A DNA stretch of 64,000 bases. Source: Palsa-744 sp963734815 (GTDB lineage: Bacteria > Actinomycetota > Thermoleophilia > Solirubrobacterales > Solirubrobacteraceae). The stretch covers positions 682,001 to 746,000 of the forward strand of contig CAVTIH010000002.1 in the NCBI GenBank assembly GCA_963734815.1. The letters are read 5' to 3'. This document shows positions 1-7,063 of the stretch, one piece after another. The translations under genes were made by a program, and so were the position numbers. The notes under the pieces were generated by a model. It was not told the DNA's origin. It saw nothing but the letters and a program-made list of their open reading frames with translations, and did no database searches. Each line of letters begins with the position of its first letter. The stretch's first letter is position 1.

Positions 1-241
1 GCCCATAGTGCCGGGCGGCGGGCTCGTCGAACGCGAGCACGTGCGTGCCGGCTAGCAGGCCCATCGCGCGCTCGAAGAGATCGGGGCGATCGACGCGGTG
101 GGCGCCGTAGGCGAGCTCCCCGACCGTCACGGCCGTCGTTGCCTGCTCGGAGGAGGGCACCTCGGCGAGCCGTGCAAGGAGCGTGTCGGCGGGATGGGGT
201 CGCATCAGCTCGCTGACGACGTCGGTGTCGAGGACGACCAT
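1..241 (-). CDS. vapC: VapC-family PIN-domain toxin (3' end outside window)
   Basis: Eighty residues are visible and the gene runs off the left edge. The N-terminus LDTDVVSEL carries the first PIN-domain aspartate (D5). The conserved glutamate follows in VGELAYG (E42), and a third acidic residue lies in FDEPAARHYG (D72). PIN-domain VapC proteins are Mg-dependent ribonucleases that cleave tRNA or rRNA and are held inactive by the cognate antitoxin. The ATG at 239-241 is 20 bases downstream of the antitoxin stop, so the pair reads as one operon. The C-terminal aspartates cannot be checked here. Family assignment is confident; the RNA target is unknown. Confidence 0.85.
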   Translation of the reverse strand, partial: MVVLDTDVVSELMRPHPADTLLARLAEVPSSEQATTAVTVGELAYGAHRVDRPDLFERAMGLLAGTHVLAFDEPAARHYG

Positions 242-261
242 CGCAGCGGCCCAGCCAGCGT

Positions 262-561
262 CTACTCGGGCAGTCGTGGCGCCGGCCGTGAGCGCTGCGT
301 GCGGCGGCCACGAACGGTGTCGGCCAGCGACTCGGCGTAACGCGGCTCATCTCCGAACGCGCCGACGAGCGCCAGGAAACCCGTCCGCCTACCCTCCGTG
401 GACGGCGGGTGCAGGTCGGCCACAGGCACCAGCGCCGCCATCGGCGTGCCGTTGCGCTCGACCACGTAGCGCTCGCCCTGGTAGCGCACCATTCCGAGCA
501 CATCGGCGAAGCGCCGCTTGGCCTCCGCGACGCTGATGTGGGTCACAGGACCATCTGACAT
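262..561 (-). CDS. vapB: Phd/YefM-type antitoxin of the first toxin-antitoxin pair
   Basis: This 99-residue protein contains the Phd/YefM N-terminal DNA-binding signature: ISVAEAKRRFADVL (about residues 9-22), then the beta-hairpin YVVERNGTPMAALVP (about 32-46). The remainder is a charged, probably disordered tail of the kind that wraps the toxin. Such antitoxins neutralise the partner PIN ribonuclease and repress their own promoter. The gene is directly upstream of the truncated vapC on the same strand. The start at 559-561 is the only ATG preceding the conserved fold, and it lies inside a short palindrome that may be the operator. Confidence 0.85.
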   Translation of the reverse strand: MSDGPVTHISVAEAKRRFADVLGMVRYQGERYVVERNGTPMAALVPVADLHPPSTEGRRTGFLALVGAFGDEPRYAESLADTVRGRRTQRSRPAPRLPE

Positions 562-572
562 GATGTCATCAT
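560..572. promoter_or_regulatory. Palindrome over the vapB start, possible autoregulatory operator
   Basis: ATGATG-T-CATCAT is a perfect 6+6 inverted repeat around one base, overlapping the antitoxin start codon in an unusually AT-rich stretch. Phd-type antitoxins commonly bind short palindromes at their own promoter. The operator role is inferred from position and symmetry only. Confidence 0.4.
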
Positions 573-640
573 ATCATACCTAGCCGTCGGGCTGAGCCCG
601 AGCGGCTGTCTCACTTGGCCTTGCGCCTTGACTAGGGGCC

Positions 641-820
641 CTACTTGTCCCCGCGCCCCAGCCGGCCGTCCCTCTTGCCCTCGCCCTTCCTCTTGCTCTT
701 GCTCTTGCTCTTGAGCTTCTTCTTGTGCGTGGCTGTCTTGTGCTTGGGGCAGCCGGTGACGGCGATTTTGGTGGTCTGGTCGAGAGTGGCGCCGTTCTGC
801 GCGGCGAATTCGGTGGGCAT
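641..820 (-). pseudogene. Remnant of a gene 3' end (lysine-rich secreted-protein tail)
   Basis: The frame reads PTEFAAQNGATLDQTTKIAVTGCP followed by a Lys/Ser/Arg-rich tail to a stop at 641. The segment has no credible start: the ATG at 818-820 falls in the middle of what looks like a conserved C-terminal module. The frame upstream collides with the vapC gene that begins its 3' end at 843. Similar segments (an AQNGA...TTKIAVTGC core plus a basic tail) end many large extracellular proteins in Thermoleophilia; that comparison is from memory. It is best read as the surviving end of a gene truncated when the toxin-antitoxin pair arrived. It is unlikely to be an independent gene. Confidence 0.45.
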
Positions 821-842
821 CCTTCGCCGGCTCTTGCAGAGG

Positions 843-1277
843 TCACGCGAAGGGGTCGCGCACGCGGATGCCGTCGAAGCGACGGAAGTCGCGGTCGTGG
901 GTGAGGATCGTGCGGACACCGTGGCGACGCATCAGCGCCACGATGTGGGTGTCGGTCACGAGGTCGCCGCGCGCCCGCTGCTCTTCGGCGATCTCGTGGA
1001 AGGCGCTCCAGAACAGATCGTCCTCGCCGGGCGCGTACACGTGATCGCGACTCAGCAGCGAGCCGATCATCGCCAACGCCTCCGACGGGGAAAGCGGGCG
1101 GGGAAAGACACTCTCCCGGGTAGAGATCCGCAGGAAGGCCATCGCCACCGGCCAGAACAGATAGAGCACCTCCGGGCCTGCCGCCAGCTCGGAGATGACG
1201 CAGCGAGCCCGCTCGTGGCGCTCGTCGTCGGCGTTGGCGGCGTAGAGCAGGACGTTGGCGTCAAGCGCCACGCTCAC
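843..1277 (-). CDS. vapC: VapC-family PIN-domain toxin (second pair)
   Basis: This is a 144-residue PIN ribonuclease. The first catalytic aspartate is in LDANVLLYA (D6), followed by acidic clusters in TDTHIVALM (about residues 108-116) and THDRDFRRFDG (about 126-136), the usual C-terminal PIN aspartates. The GTG at 1275-1277 is chosen because it overlaps the antitoxin stop as GTGA, the typical coupled arrangement; the same frame stays open upstream but only antisense to other genes. The toxin presumably cleaves a structured RNA when unpaired from its antitoxin. The target is not predictable from sequence. It is unrelated in sequence to the partial vapC at the window edge. Confidence 0.88.
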   Translation of the reverse strand: MSVALDANVLLYAANADDERHERARCVISELAAGPEVLYLFWPVAMAFLRISTRESVFPRPLSPSEALAMIGSLLSRDHVYAPGEDDLFWSAFHEIAEEQRARGDLVTDTHIVALMRRHGVRTILTHDRDFRRFDGIRVRDPFA

Positions 1278-1528
1278 GATTGGAGCCCGCGGAGATACTC
1301 CCCATCGAGCAGCCGACCCAACGCCTCCTTGTCGTCGAGGTCGATCCTGGGCCTGCCCATGTGCCTGCTCGGCCACTCCAGGGGCGTGGTGTCCCGCGGC
1401 GCCTGCTCCCGCAGGCCGGCGGCAAGCACCTCGGAGGCGACCCGCCCCATGCTCTTGTGCTCGCGCGCACCCCGCCGGCGCAGCTCGCGCAGAACTGATG
1501 GGTCGAGATCGAGCGTCGTCCGCGGCAT
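1274..1528 (-). CDS. vapB: VapB-type antitoxin (second pair)
   Basis: The protein has 84 residues starting MPRTTLDLDPSVLRELRRRG. This is a ribbon-helix-helix-like N-terminus (short beta strand then two helices) typical of VapB antitoxins paired with PIN toxins. The C-terminal half is acidic (IDLDDKEALGRLLDGE) and fits a toxin-binding tail. The ATG at 1526-1528 is preferred over one 45 bases upstream because the family fold begins exactly there. The stop codon overlaps the vapC start by four bases. Self-repression with the toxin is expected from family knowledge; I see no clear operator upstream. Confidence 0.8.
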   Translation of the reverse strand: MPRTTLDLDPSVLRELRRRGAREHKSMGRVASEVLAAGLREQAPRDTTPLEWPSRHMGRPRIDLDDKEALGRLLDGEYLRGLQS

Positions 1529-1714
1529 GATGCTTGATGCTAGCAAGCTCAACATCAGATGCGCAGACGGCATGGCACGAAGAGAGCGCGGCGAGCGCGG
1601 AGTCGGGGCCCTCGGGGAGCGTCAGGTCGAAGCTCGTGACGGGGTGGGTTCGATCTCGCCCGCGACCCCGATCAGGATCCCGCGAGCCCCAGCCGGCCGA
1701 AAGCCGACAGCCGT

Positions 1715-3028
1715 TCAGGCGTACTGGCGGAAGAGGCCGAGCCGCTGCTCGCCGATCGAGGCGCGCAGCTCGGGGTCTTCGATGCCGAGGCCCTCGCGCT
1801 CGGCGAGGCACAGCACGCCGACCTTGCCGACGTGGCGATTGAGCTGCACCTCGCGTGCGGCCTCGCCCACCTGCTCCAGCGAGTACACCTTCGACAGCGC
1901 GGGCAGGATCCGGCCCTGCCCGATCAGGCGGTTGGCCTCCCACGACTCCTGCCAGTTGGCGCCGTGGCTGCCGATGATGCGCTTGACCCGCATCCACAGG
2001 TAGCGGTTGTCGAACTCGTGCTTGTAGCCCGTGCTCGACCCGCAGGTGACGACGGCGCCACCGGGCCGCAGCACGTACACCGACACACCGAACGTCTCGC
2101 GTCCGACGTAGTCGAAGACGATGTGGGGATCCTCGCCCAGCGCGCGCCTGATCTCCGCGCCGATCACCTTGCCCTTGCCGCTGTCGGAGAGGCCGTCGAG
2201 CTCGAGCAGATCGCGCCGCAGCACGACGTCGCAGCCGAGCTGTTCGAGCAGCCGAGCCTTGGACTCGGAGTTGACGACCCCGACCGCGATCCCACCGCCG
2301 TTGCGCACGAACTGGACCGCGTAGCTGCCGAGCCCGCCGGTGGCGCCCCAGATCAGAACGATGTCCCCCTGCTTGAACTGCAGCGCATGCGGGCTGACAA
2401 GCATCCGGTAGGCAGTCAGCGCGCAGAGCGAGTTGCACGCCGCCTCCTCCCAGGTGAGGTGCCGCGGCTTGGGCATCAGCTGGTTGGCCTTCACCACCGC
2501 GAAGTGCGCGAGACCGCCGAAGTTGGTCTCAAAGCCCCACGCTCGCTGGGTGTCGGTGACGGCCGCGTCGTAGTAGGAGCGTGGGTCCTGATCGTCCAGC
2601 CAACCGGGAGAGACCACCACGCTATCGCCGGCCGACCATCGCCGTACCCCCGCGCCGGTCCGCACCACCACGCCCGCCGCGTCGGAGCCGATCACGTGGT
2701 AGGGCAAGTTGTGGCGTGCGTCGGAGCTTCCCAGGGCCGCAAAGCGCTCCAGGAAGCGGAAGGTCGAGATCGGCTCGAAGGTGGCCGACCACACGGTGTT
2801 GTAGTTGATCGCGCTCGCCATCACCGCAACCAGCGCCTCGTCGGGTTCTAGCTCCGGCATCGGCACCTCACCCACCCGGATCGATCGGCGCACGTCCTTC
2901 TCGGGCGAATCCGCGAAGATCCCTTCATCCTCGCGTCGCAGGTGCGCCGCCAGATAGGCGGACGGAAGCTCGCCGGCGACCAGCCGCTCGATATCCGCCA
3001 CCGCGCTTCTTACCTCAACTTGACTCAT
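1715..3028 (-). CDS. ccr: Crotonyl-CoA carboxylase/reductase (ethylmalonyl-CoA supply)
   Basis: A 437-residue medium-chain dehydrogenase/reductase that reductively carboxylates crotonyl-CoA with NADPH and CO2 to ethylmalonyl-CoA. The family's CO2-binding residues are all recognisable: Asn in AINYNTVW (about residue 75), the Phe-Glu pair in WGFETNFGG (166-167) and His in IIGSHGAN (355). The NADPH Rossmann motif is WGATGGLGSYAVQ (about 228-240). The ATG at 3026-3028 matches the family N-terminus (MSQVEV); an in-frame ATG 48 bases upstream adds an unlikely extension. It shares strand and flank with the PKS genes, and one PKS acyltransferase (16.1-16.7 kb) has a VAGH motif that fits this product. 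A primary-metabolism role in the ethylmalonyl-CoA pathway is possible, but no other pathway genes are visible. Confidence 0.95.
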   Translation of the reverse strand: MSQVEVRSAVADIERLVAGELPSAYLAAHLRREDEGIFADSPEKDVRRSIRVGEVPMPELEPDEALVAVMASAINYNTVWSATFEPISTFRFLERFAALGSSDARHNLPYHVIGSDAAGVVVRTGAGVRRWSAGDSVVVSPGWLDDQDPRSYYDAAVTDTQRAWGFETNFGGLAHFAVVKANQLMPKPRHLTWEEAACNSLCALTAYRMLVSPHALQFKQGDIVLIWGATGGLGSYAVQFVRNGGGIAVGVVNSESKARLLEQLGCDVVLRRDLLELDGLSDSGKGKVIGAEIRRALGEDPHIVFDYVGRETFGVSVYVLRPGGAVVTCGSSTGYKHEFDNRYLWMRVKRIIGSHGANWQESWEANRLIGQGRILPALSKVYSLEQVGEAAREVQLNRHVGKVGVLCLAEREGLGIEDPELRASIGEQRLGLFRQYA

Positions 3029-3094
3029 CTCCACTCTGCGGGATCGTAGGCACGCCGGCCCCACCGCGCAACTCACGAGTGAAAGAAAGGGCCT

Positions 3095-3871
3095 TTAGAG
3101 CGCCGCGGCTCCCTTGGGAGTGCGGCGGGCGGCGCGGCGCTGCTCGCGCACGCCCCGGCGCCCGTACTCCTCCAAGCCGGCGTACAGCCGCTTGATCTCG
3201 GTGAGGATCTCGTCGGCAACCGCCTGCTGCTGCGCGGGCGTCGGGTCGGCCACCTGCTCCCAGCGCAGCGCCTGCCCGTACTGCACGGTGATCGAGGGCA
3301 GCCGCAGGCGCTTCCAGTTGCGGATCTTCGAGGAGCCGTGGATCGCGATCGGCACCACCGGCGCCCCCGATTCGAGCGCCAACCGCCCGATCCCGCGCTT
3401 GGCCTGCTCCGCCAGCCTGCCGTCGCGCGAGCGCCCCCCCTCGCAGTACATCGTGATCGCCCCCTCGCGCGCGAGGATCGCGTTGGCGGTGACAAACACC
3501 TCTTCGTCGCGCGCGCCCCGGCGCACCGGGAAGACGCCGCCGTGGGTGTAGATGAACTGCATCGGCCCTTTGAACAGCTGCGACTTGGCCATGAAGCGCA
3601 CCTTGCGGCGGATGTAGCAGCCCATCAGGAAGTGGTCCATGAACGAAAAATGGTTGGGCGCGAGGATCACCGCGCCGCGGCCGGGCACGTTGTCGGTGGC
3701 GATCGCGCGCGTGCGCAGCAGCGAGTACGCGTACAGCGAGGTCACGAAGCGCGTCAGCTCGTAGCACCAGTCCGGTTCGCGGGTGCGCGCGCGCTCGTGG
3801 AAGCGGTCGAAGTGCTCCTTCGGCCGCGGGTCGGTATACACCTGCTCGCGCATCGGCGCCAGCTCGCTCAT
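3095..3871 (-). CDS. 1-acyl-glycerol-3-phosphate acyltransferase-like (PlsC family)
   Basis: A 258-residue lysophospholipid acyltransferase-family protein. The catalytic HX4D motif is NHFSFMDHF and the glycerol-phosphate-binding motif is EGGRSRDG; GGVFPVRRG and VVPIAIHGSS are the other two family blocks. Members transfer acyl groups from acyl-CoA or acyl-ACP to glycerol-phosphate lipids at the membrane. The ATG at 3869-3871 begins MSELAPMREQ; a longer reading frame adds 55 residues of low-quality sequence and is rejected. It lies 66 bases upstream of ccr on the same strand and may be co-transcribed. Whether it serves lipid synthesis or acylates a polyketide is undetermined. Confidence 0.9.
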   Translation of the reverse strand: MSELAPMREQVYTDPRPKEHFDRFHERARTREPDWCYELTRFVTSLYAYSLLRTRAIATDNVPGRGAVILAPNHFSFMDHFLMGCYIRRKVRFMAKSQLFKGPMQFIYTHGGVFPVRRGARDEEVFVTANAILAREGAITMYCEGGRSRDGRLAEQAKRGIGRLALESGAPVVPIAIHGSSKIRNWKRLRLPSITVQYGQALRWEQVADPTPAQQQAVADEILTEIKRLYAGLEEYGRRGVREQRRAARRTPKGAAAL

Positions 3872-4226
3872 CCTGTCCTGATCTCCCTGCCTGGTCGGGT
3901 GCCTGACTGCTCTACCTCGCAACTGGAGCAAGGTTACGCGGGTGGCAGGGCCCGAGCCGGCTCCAGCATTGTTTTCCGAGTGGGCAGAAGGTATTTTCCG
4001 TGTCACATGTGCGCCCGCGCCAGGGCTGCGTGCCAACCCGCCAGCAGGCGGGCGCGCTCGTCGTCGCCCATCCGCGGCTCGTAGCGGGGGCGCTCGCGCC
4101 AGCCCTCGCGCACGCCGGCGACGTCAGGGTACCCGGCCGGCGCTCGTCGGCCTCGGGTGAGGCCCGGCATCGGACCGTACGGGTATTGTCCGCCGTCAAG
4201 CTAACCAGGTAAAGCAAGGAGGCCGC
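3872..4226. other. Divergent intergenic region (acyltransferase / biotin carrier)
   Basis: The region separates two divergent transcription units and should hold promoters for both. It contains a small gene-end remnant (4003-4170). A good Shine-Dalgarno, AAGGAGG at 4216-4222, lies four bases before the biotin-carrier ATG. I could not identify convincing -35/-10 pairs by eye. Confidence 0.5.
4003..4170 (-). pseudogene. Possible remnant of a glycerol-kinase/FGGY kinase C-terminus
   Basis: A 55-codon open frame includes GWRERPRYEPRM followed by DDERARLLAGWHAALARA. The pattern of a Tyr/Phe-Glu-Pro segment followed by a Glu/Arg-rich helix ending in GW-x-x-A-x-x-R-A is what closes many glycerol kinases. 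Nothing resembling the kinase ATPase domain is present upstream, so if the resemblance is real this is a decayed gene end. It could also be a chance frame or a short unknown gene. No Shine-Dalgarno is evident before its ATG. Confidence 0.35.
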
Positions 4227-4439
4227 ATGGCTGAGGTCGAGGCCCACATCACCGGTACGGTGTGGAAGATCGAGTGCGCCGTGGGCGACCAGATCGAGGA
4301 GGGCGACACCGTGGCGATCCTCGAGTCGATGAAGATGGAGATGCCCGTCGAGGCCGAGGACGCGGGCACGGTCGCTGAGATCCTCTGCGAGGAGGGCCAG
4401 GCGGTCAACGAGGGCGACACGCTCGTCGTGCTGAAGTAG
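4227..4439 (+). CDS. Stand-alone biotin/lipoyl carrier protein (TB7.3-like)
   Basis: Seventy residues forming one biotinyl domain. The attachment lysine lies in LESMKMEMP (K36), flanked by the two half-barrel repeats GTVWKIECAVGD and GTVAEILCEEGQ. Length and sequence closely resemble the mycobacterial biotinylated protein TB7.3. Such carriers shuttle carboxybiotin for acyl-CoA carboxylases, or for decarboxylases in other systems. No biotin carboxylase or carboxyltransferase subunit lies nearby, so the partner enzyme must be elsewhere. The start is fixed by AAGGAGG four bases upstream. The crotonase-family gene follows after 11 bases and is probably co-transcribed. Confidence 0.92.
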   Translation: MAEVEAHITGTVWKIECAVGDQIEEGDTVAILESMKMEMPVEAEDAGTVAEILCEEGQAVNEGDTLVVLK

Positions 4440-4450
4440 AGAGGCTCGGT

Positions 4451-5275
4451 ATGCCCCCCACCACCACCCCCCAAGAGCTCGCCGACGGCAAGCTGCTGCT
4501 CGATCGCCCAGCCGAGCACGTCGCGCGCCTGACGATCAACAACCCCGCCAAGCGCAACGCGCTCGACCAGCCGATCCTCGACGCGATCGCCGCGACGCTC
4601 ACAGAGCTTGCCTCGGAGGAGTCGGCGCGCTGCGTGATCGTGACCGGCTCCCACGGGATGTTCTCCGCCGGGTATGAGATAGGGGAGGTTGGCGACCAGA
4701 GATTCAAGGAGGACGCCGAGCGCCTGGTCGCACACCCGTTCACCGAGGCGATCGAAGCGCTCGAGAGCTATCCCTTCCCCACGCTCGCAGTGTTCCCGGG
4801 CCACACGATCGGCGGCGGCCTCGAGCTGGCGCTGGGATGCGACCTGCGCGTGGCGGCCGCGGGCGTCCGGCTCGGCATGCCCCCCGCCAAGCTCGGGCTG
4901 ATCTACTCCCACACCGGCCTGCGACGCTTCATCGACGCGATCGGCGCCACCCGCACCCGCGAGCTGTTCCTGCTGGGCAGCTACATCGACGCCGACACCG
5001 CCCTGCAATGGGGCCTGGTCAACCGCGTGACGCCGGCGGCCGAGCTGGAATCGATGGCACTCGCGTTGGCGGGCGAGCTGGCGAGCAACGCGCCGCTGTC
5101 GCAGAAGGGCAACAAGCGCATCATCGCCGCCCTGCTGCAGGCGCGGGGCCCGCTCACCCCCGAGGTGGAGACCGAAGTGCTGCAGCTGCGGTTGGCCTCC
5201 TTCGACTCACGCGATCTGCGCGAGGGGATGAGCGCGTTCGCCGAGAAACGCGCCCCGCAGTGGCGCGGCGAATAG
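4451..5275 (+). CDS. Crotonase-superfamily protein, possible acyl-CoA decarboxylase or isomerase
   Basis: A 274-residue crotonase fold acting on an acyl-CoA. The oxyanion-hole segments are FSAGYEIGE (about residues 71-79) and IGGGLELALGCD (120-131). The second catalytic glutamate of true enoyl-CoA hydratases is absent: the equivalent segment is GMPPAKLGLIYSHTG, with Ala at that position and Tyr at 152. A Tyr there and the ending DLREGMSAFAEKRAPQW resemble the biotin-independent methylmalonyl-CoA decarboxylase YgfG/ScpB, although its active-site His is Tyr here (residue 75). Hydration is therefore doubtful; decarboxylation or isomerisation is more plausible. Pairing with a biotin carrier and proximity to ccr suggest a role in branched malonyl-CoA metabolism, which is inference. 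Confidence 0.8.
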   Translation: MPPTTTPQELADGKLLLDRPAEHVARLTINNPAKRNALDQPILDAIAATLTELASEESARCVIVTGSHGMFSAGYEIGEVGDQRFKEDAERLVAHPFTEAIEALESYPFPTLAVFPGHTIGGGLELALGCDLRVAAAGVRLGMPPAKLGLIYSHTGLRRFIDAIGATRTRELFLLGSYIDADTALQWGLVNRVTPAAELESMALALAGELASNAPLSQKGNKRIIAALLQARGPLTPEVETEVLQLRLASFDSRDLREGMSAFAEKRAPQWRGE

Positions 5276-5296
5276 CCGCCCGCTTTCAGATCGCGC

Positions 5297-6037
5297 TCAC
5301 CTCCCCTCGCCCACCGCGCCCTGGCTCACCTCGCTCTCGCCCACCTCGCCCCGCGAGAGCGCGATCGCGCTTAGAACGAGCCCATCGCGCACCAGCCACC
5401 GCCCCTCCAACACCCGCGGCGGAAACTCCGCCCCCAGCGAACCGCTCCCCCCCCGCACGGCCCCGAGCCGGGGCCAGGGCTTGAGCAATCGCGCCTGGAA
5501 AGTGCGTCCGATCGGATCGAACGTGAGCACCGCGTCCTCGAAGCCCAGCCAGCATGCGGCGAGCGGAAACCACACCTTGTAGACAGCCTCCTTCGCGCAG
5601 AACAGCAGCCGATCCCAATGCACCTGCGGCTCGGCGCGGGCCAGCGCCGCCAGCCGCAGGCGCTCCTCGGCGCGGGCGACCTGGCCGAGCACCCCGTCGG
5701 GCAGCGGGGCGTGGGGCTCCGCGTCGATGCCCACGCCCGCGATCTGCGCCTCGCGCGCCAGTGCGCAAGCGCGGTAGCCCGCGCAGTGGGTGATGCTGCC
5801 GACCACCCCCTCCGGCCACAGCGGCTGTCCCCGCTCGCCATTCGCGATCGCGCAGGGCTCCATGTCCAACCGCGCGAGCGCCTTGCGCGCACACGCGCGC
5901 GCGGTGACGAACTCGCGGCGGCGCTTCTCCACCGCGCGCCCCAGCGCGGCCTGCTCCTCCGGGAAGAGCTCGATGTCCAGCCACTCCTCGCGCGTGTCCA
6001 CGGCAACCACCGCGGACGGCAGGATCTCCTCGATCAC
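5297..6037 (-). CDS. pptT: 4'-phosphopantetheinyl transferase, PptT-like
   Basis: A 246-residue Sfp-type enzyme that transfers phosphopantetheine from CoA to the serine of carrier proteins. Mg/CoA-binding residues are in GVGIDAEPHAPLP (D105, E107), the CoA-contact segment is SITHCAGYR (81-89), and the signature FCAKEAVYKVWFP holds the KE pair (149-150). The match to mycobacterial PptT extends through HWDRLLFCAKEA and the closing GRWLVRDGLVL. The GTG at 6035-6037 overlaps the upstream phosphoesterase stop as GTGA, so the two are translationally coupled. It is the obvious candidate to activate the nine ACPs of the nearby PKS, besides housekeeping ACPs. The 3' end converges on the crotonase gene with 21 bases between them. 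Confidence 0.93.
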   Translation of the reverse strand: MIEEILPSAVVAVDTREEWLDIELFPEEQAALGRAVEKRRREFVTARACARKALARLDMEPCAIANGERGQPLWPEGVVGSITHCAGYRACALAREAQIAGVGIDAEPHAPLPDGVLGQVARAEERLRLAALARAEPQVHWDRLLFCAKEAVYKVWFPLAACWLGFEDAVLTFDPIGRTFQARLLKPWPRLGAVRGGSGSLGAEFPPRVLEGRWLVRDGLVLSAIALSRGEVGESEVSQGAVGEGR

Positions 6038-6894
6038 CGGTCGCGCTCCGCCTCGCCGCCAAGGATCCGGCGGGGCGCCGTGCGCTGCGCGCCACCCCAC
6101 CGCAGCCGCTCCCGAGGGTAGCCCATCGACACCTCCGTGAACCTCACCCCGTCGCACCACGTCACGCGCGGGATGTGCAGATGACCGTACACCACCGCCT
6201 TCGCCCCGAAGCGCACGTGCCAGTCGGCGGTGCGCACCGTTCCGCACCACTGCGCGAACTCCGGGTGGCGCAGAACCCTGGTGGGATGATTGGTGAGGGG
6301 GAAGTGGTTGACGAGGATCGTCGGCAGCTCGGGGGCACACGCGACCAGTCGCGCTTCGCTCTCGCGCACCCGCGCGCCGCACCAGGCCTCCCTGCTCGGG
6401 TAGGGGTCGGGGTGCAGCACAAGCTCGTCGCTGCACACCACCCCGGCGGCATGGGCCCGCGCCAGCGCCTGCGCCTTGGTGGGGGCGATGTTGCTGCCGA
6501 AGGAGTAGTCGTACAACACGAACAGAGGCACCACCGTGGCGGGCCCACCCGGCCCCTCCCACACCGGGTAGGGGTCCTCCGGCGTGAGCACGCCCAGGCG
6601 CCGGCAGAGCGCCACCAGATGGCGGTAGCGCGCCTCACCGCGTAGTTGCAGCGGGTCGGCGGGGGTACACCACAGGTCGTGGTTGCCGGGCACCCACACA
6701 ACCGTCGCGAAGCGTTCGCGCAGCACGCCCAGAGCCCACTCCACGTCAGCGCTCAGCTCGCTGACGTCGCCGCACACGATCAGCCAGTCCGCCGGGGTGC
6801 GCCCCCGCAGACCTTCCACAACGCGACGGTTCTCGGGGTAGGTTACGTGCAGATCGCTGATCGCGAGCAGGCTGGGGGGTCCCTCTCGGCTCAT
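6034..6894 (-). CDS. pptH: Metallophosphoesterase, PptH-like (phosphopantetheinyl hydrolase candidate)
   Basis: A 286-residue calcineurin-like phosphoesterase with all metal-site blocks: SDLH (D14, H16), CGDVSE (D43), PGNHDLW (N71, H72), VNHFPLTNH and GHLHIPR. In mycobacteria the homologue upstream of pptT is PptH, shown to remove phosphopantetheine from carrier proteins, opposing PptT. The same gene order and a four-base overlap with pptT here support that role. If so, the pair sets the holo/apo balance of PKS and fatty-acid carrier proteins. The activity itself is inferred from synteny and family. The gene is divergent from the small membrane peptide/sigma factor unit; the 79 bases between (6895-6973) must hold both promoters. 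Confidence 0.85.
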   Translation of the reverse strand: MSREGPPSLLAISDLHVTYPENRRVVEGLRGRTPADWLIVCGDVSELSADVEWALGVLRERFATVVWVPGNHDLWCTPADPLQLRGEARYRHLVALCRRLGVLTPEDPYPVWEGPGGPATVVPLFVLYDYSFGSNIAPTKAQALARAHAAGVVCSDELVLHPDPYPSREAWCGARVRESEARLVACAPELPTILVNHFPLTNHPTRVLRHPEFAQWCGTVRTADWHVRFGAKAVVYGHLHIPRVTWCDGVRFTEVSMGYPRERLRWGGAQRTAPRRILGGEAERDR

Positions 6895-6973
6895 TTGCAG
6901 CTCAGAATCCTTTTCGCGAGGACGCGCATCTTATGAACGTACGATCCATATTCCAACCCGGAGGATGCTCACT

Positions 6974-7063
6974 ATGCTCATCGTCTACATCGTCATCGCC
7001 GCCGTGCTCGTCTGCGGCTGCGTCACGCTCACAAAACGGCGCCGCTCGTCGCGCGGTGGCTGA
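6974..7063 (+). CDS. 29-residue single-pass membrane peptide
   Basis: The predicted peptide is MLIVYIVIAAVLVCGCV followed by a basic tail (TLTKRRRSSRGG): one hydrophobic helix of about 17 residues with a positively charged, presumably cytoplasmic, end. A clear GGAGG at 6959-6963 lies ten bases before the ATG. The stop overlaps the probable GTG start of the sigma factor (GTGGCTGA), so translation is likely coupled. I know no family name for it. By position it could be a leader for, or a membrane partner of, the sigma factor. Short length lowers certainty, but Shine-Dalgarno, topology and overlap agree. Confidence 0.6.
   Translation: MLIVYIVIAAVLVCGCVTLTKRRRSSRGG

Noticed and set aside
645..2003. 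Plus-strand frame starting with a poly-Leu, signal-peptide-like segment
   Set aside because: The Leu run is the antisense of a Lys/Ser-rich remnant tail, and the rest runs opposite vapBC and ccr.
843..2438. 531-codon minus-strand frame that would fuse VapC to a long N-terminal extension
   Set aside because: Only the last 144 codons resemble a protein family. The upstream part lies out of frame over ccr and the vapB antitoxin.
5297..6562. 421-codon reading of the phosphopantetheinyl transferase
   Set aside because: The extra N-terminal part is the out-of-frame phosphoesterase gene. The GTG at 6037 gives a family-length protein and a GTGA overlap.
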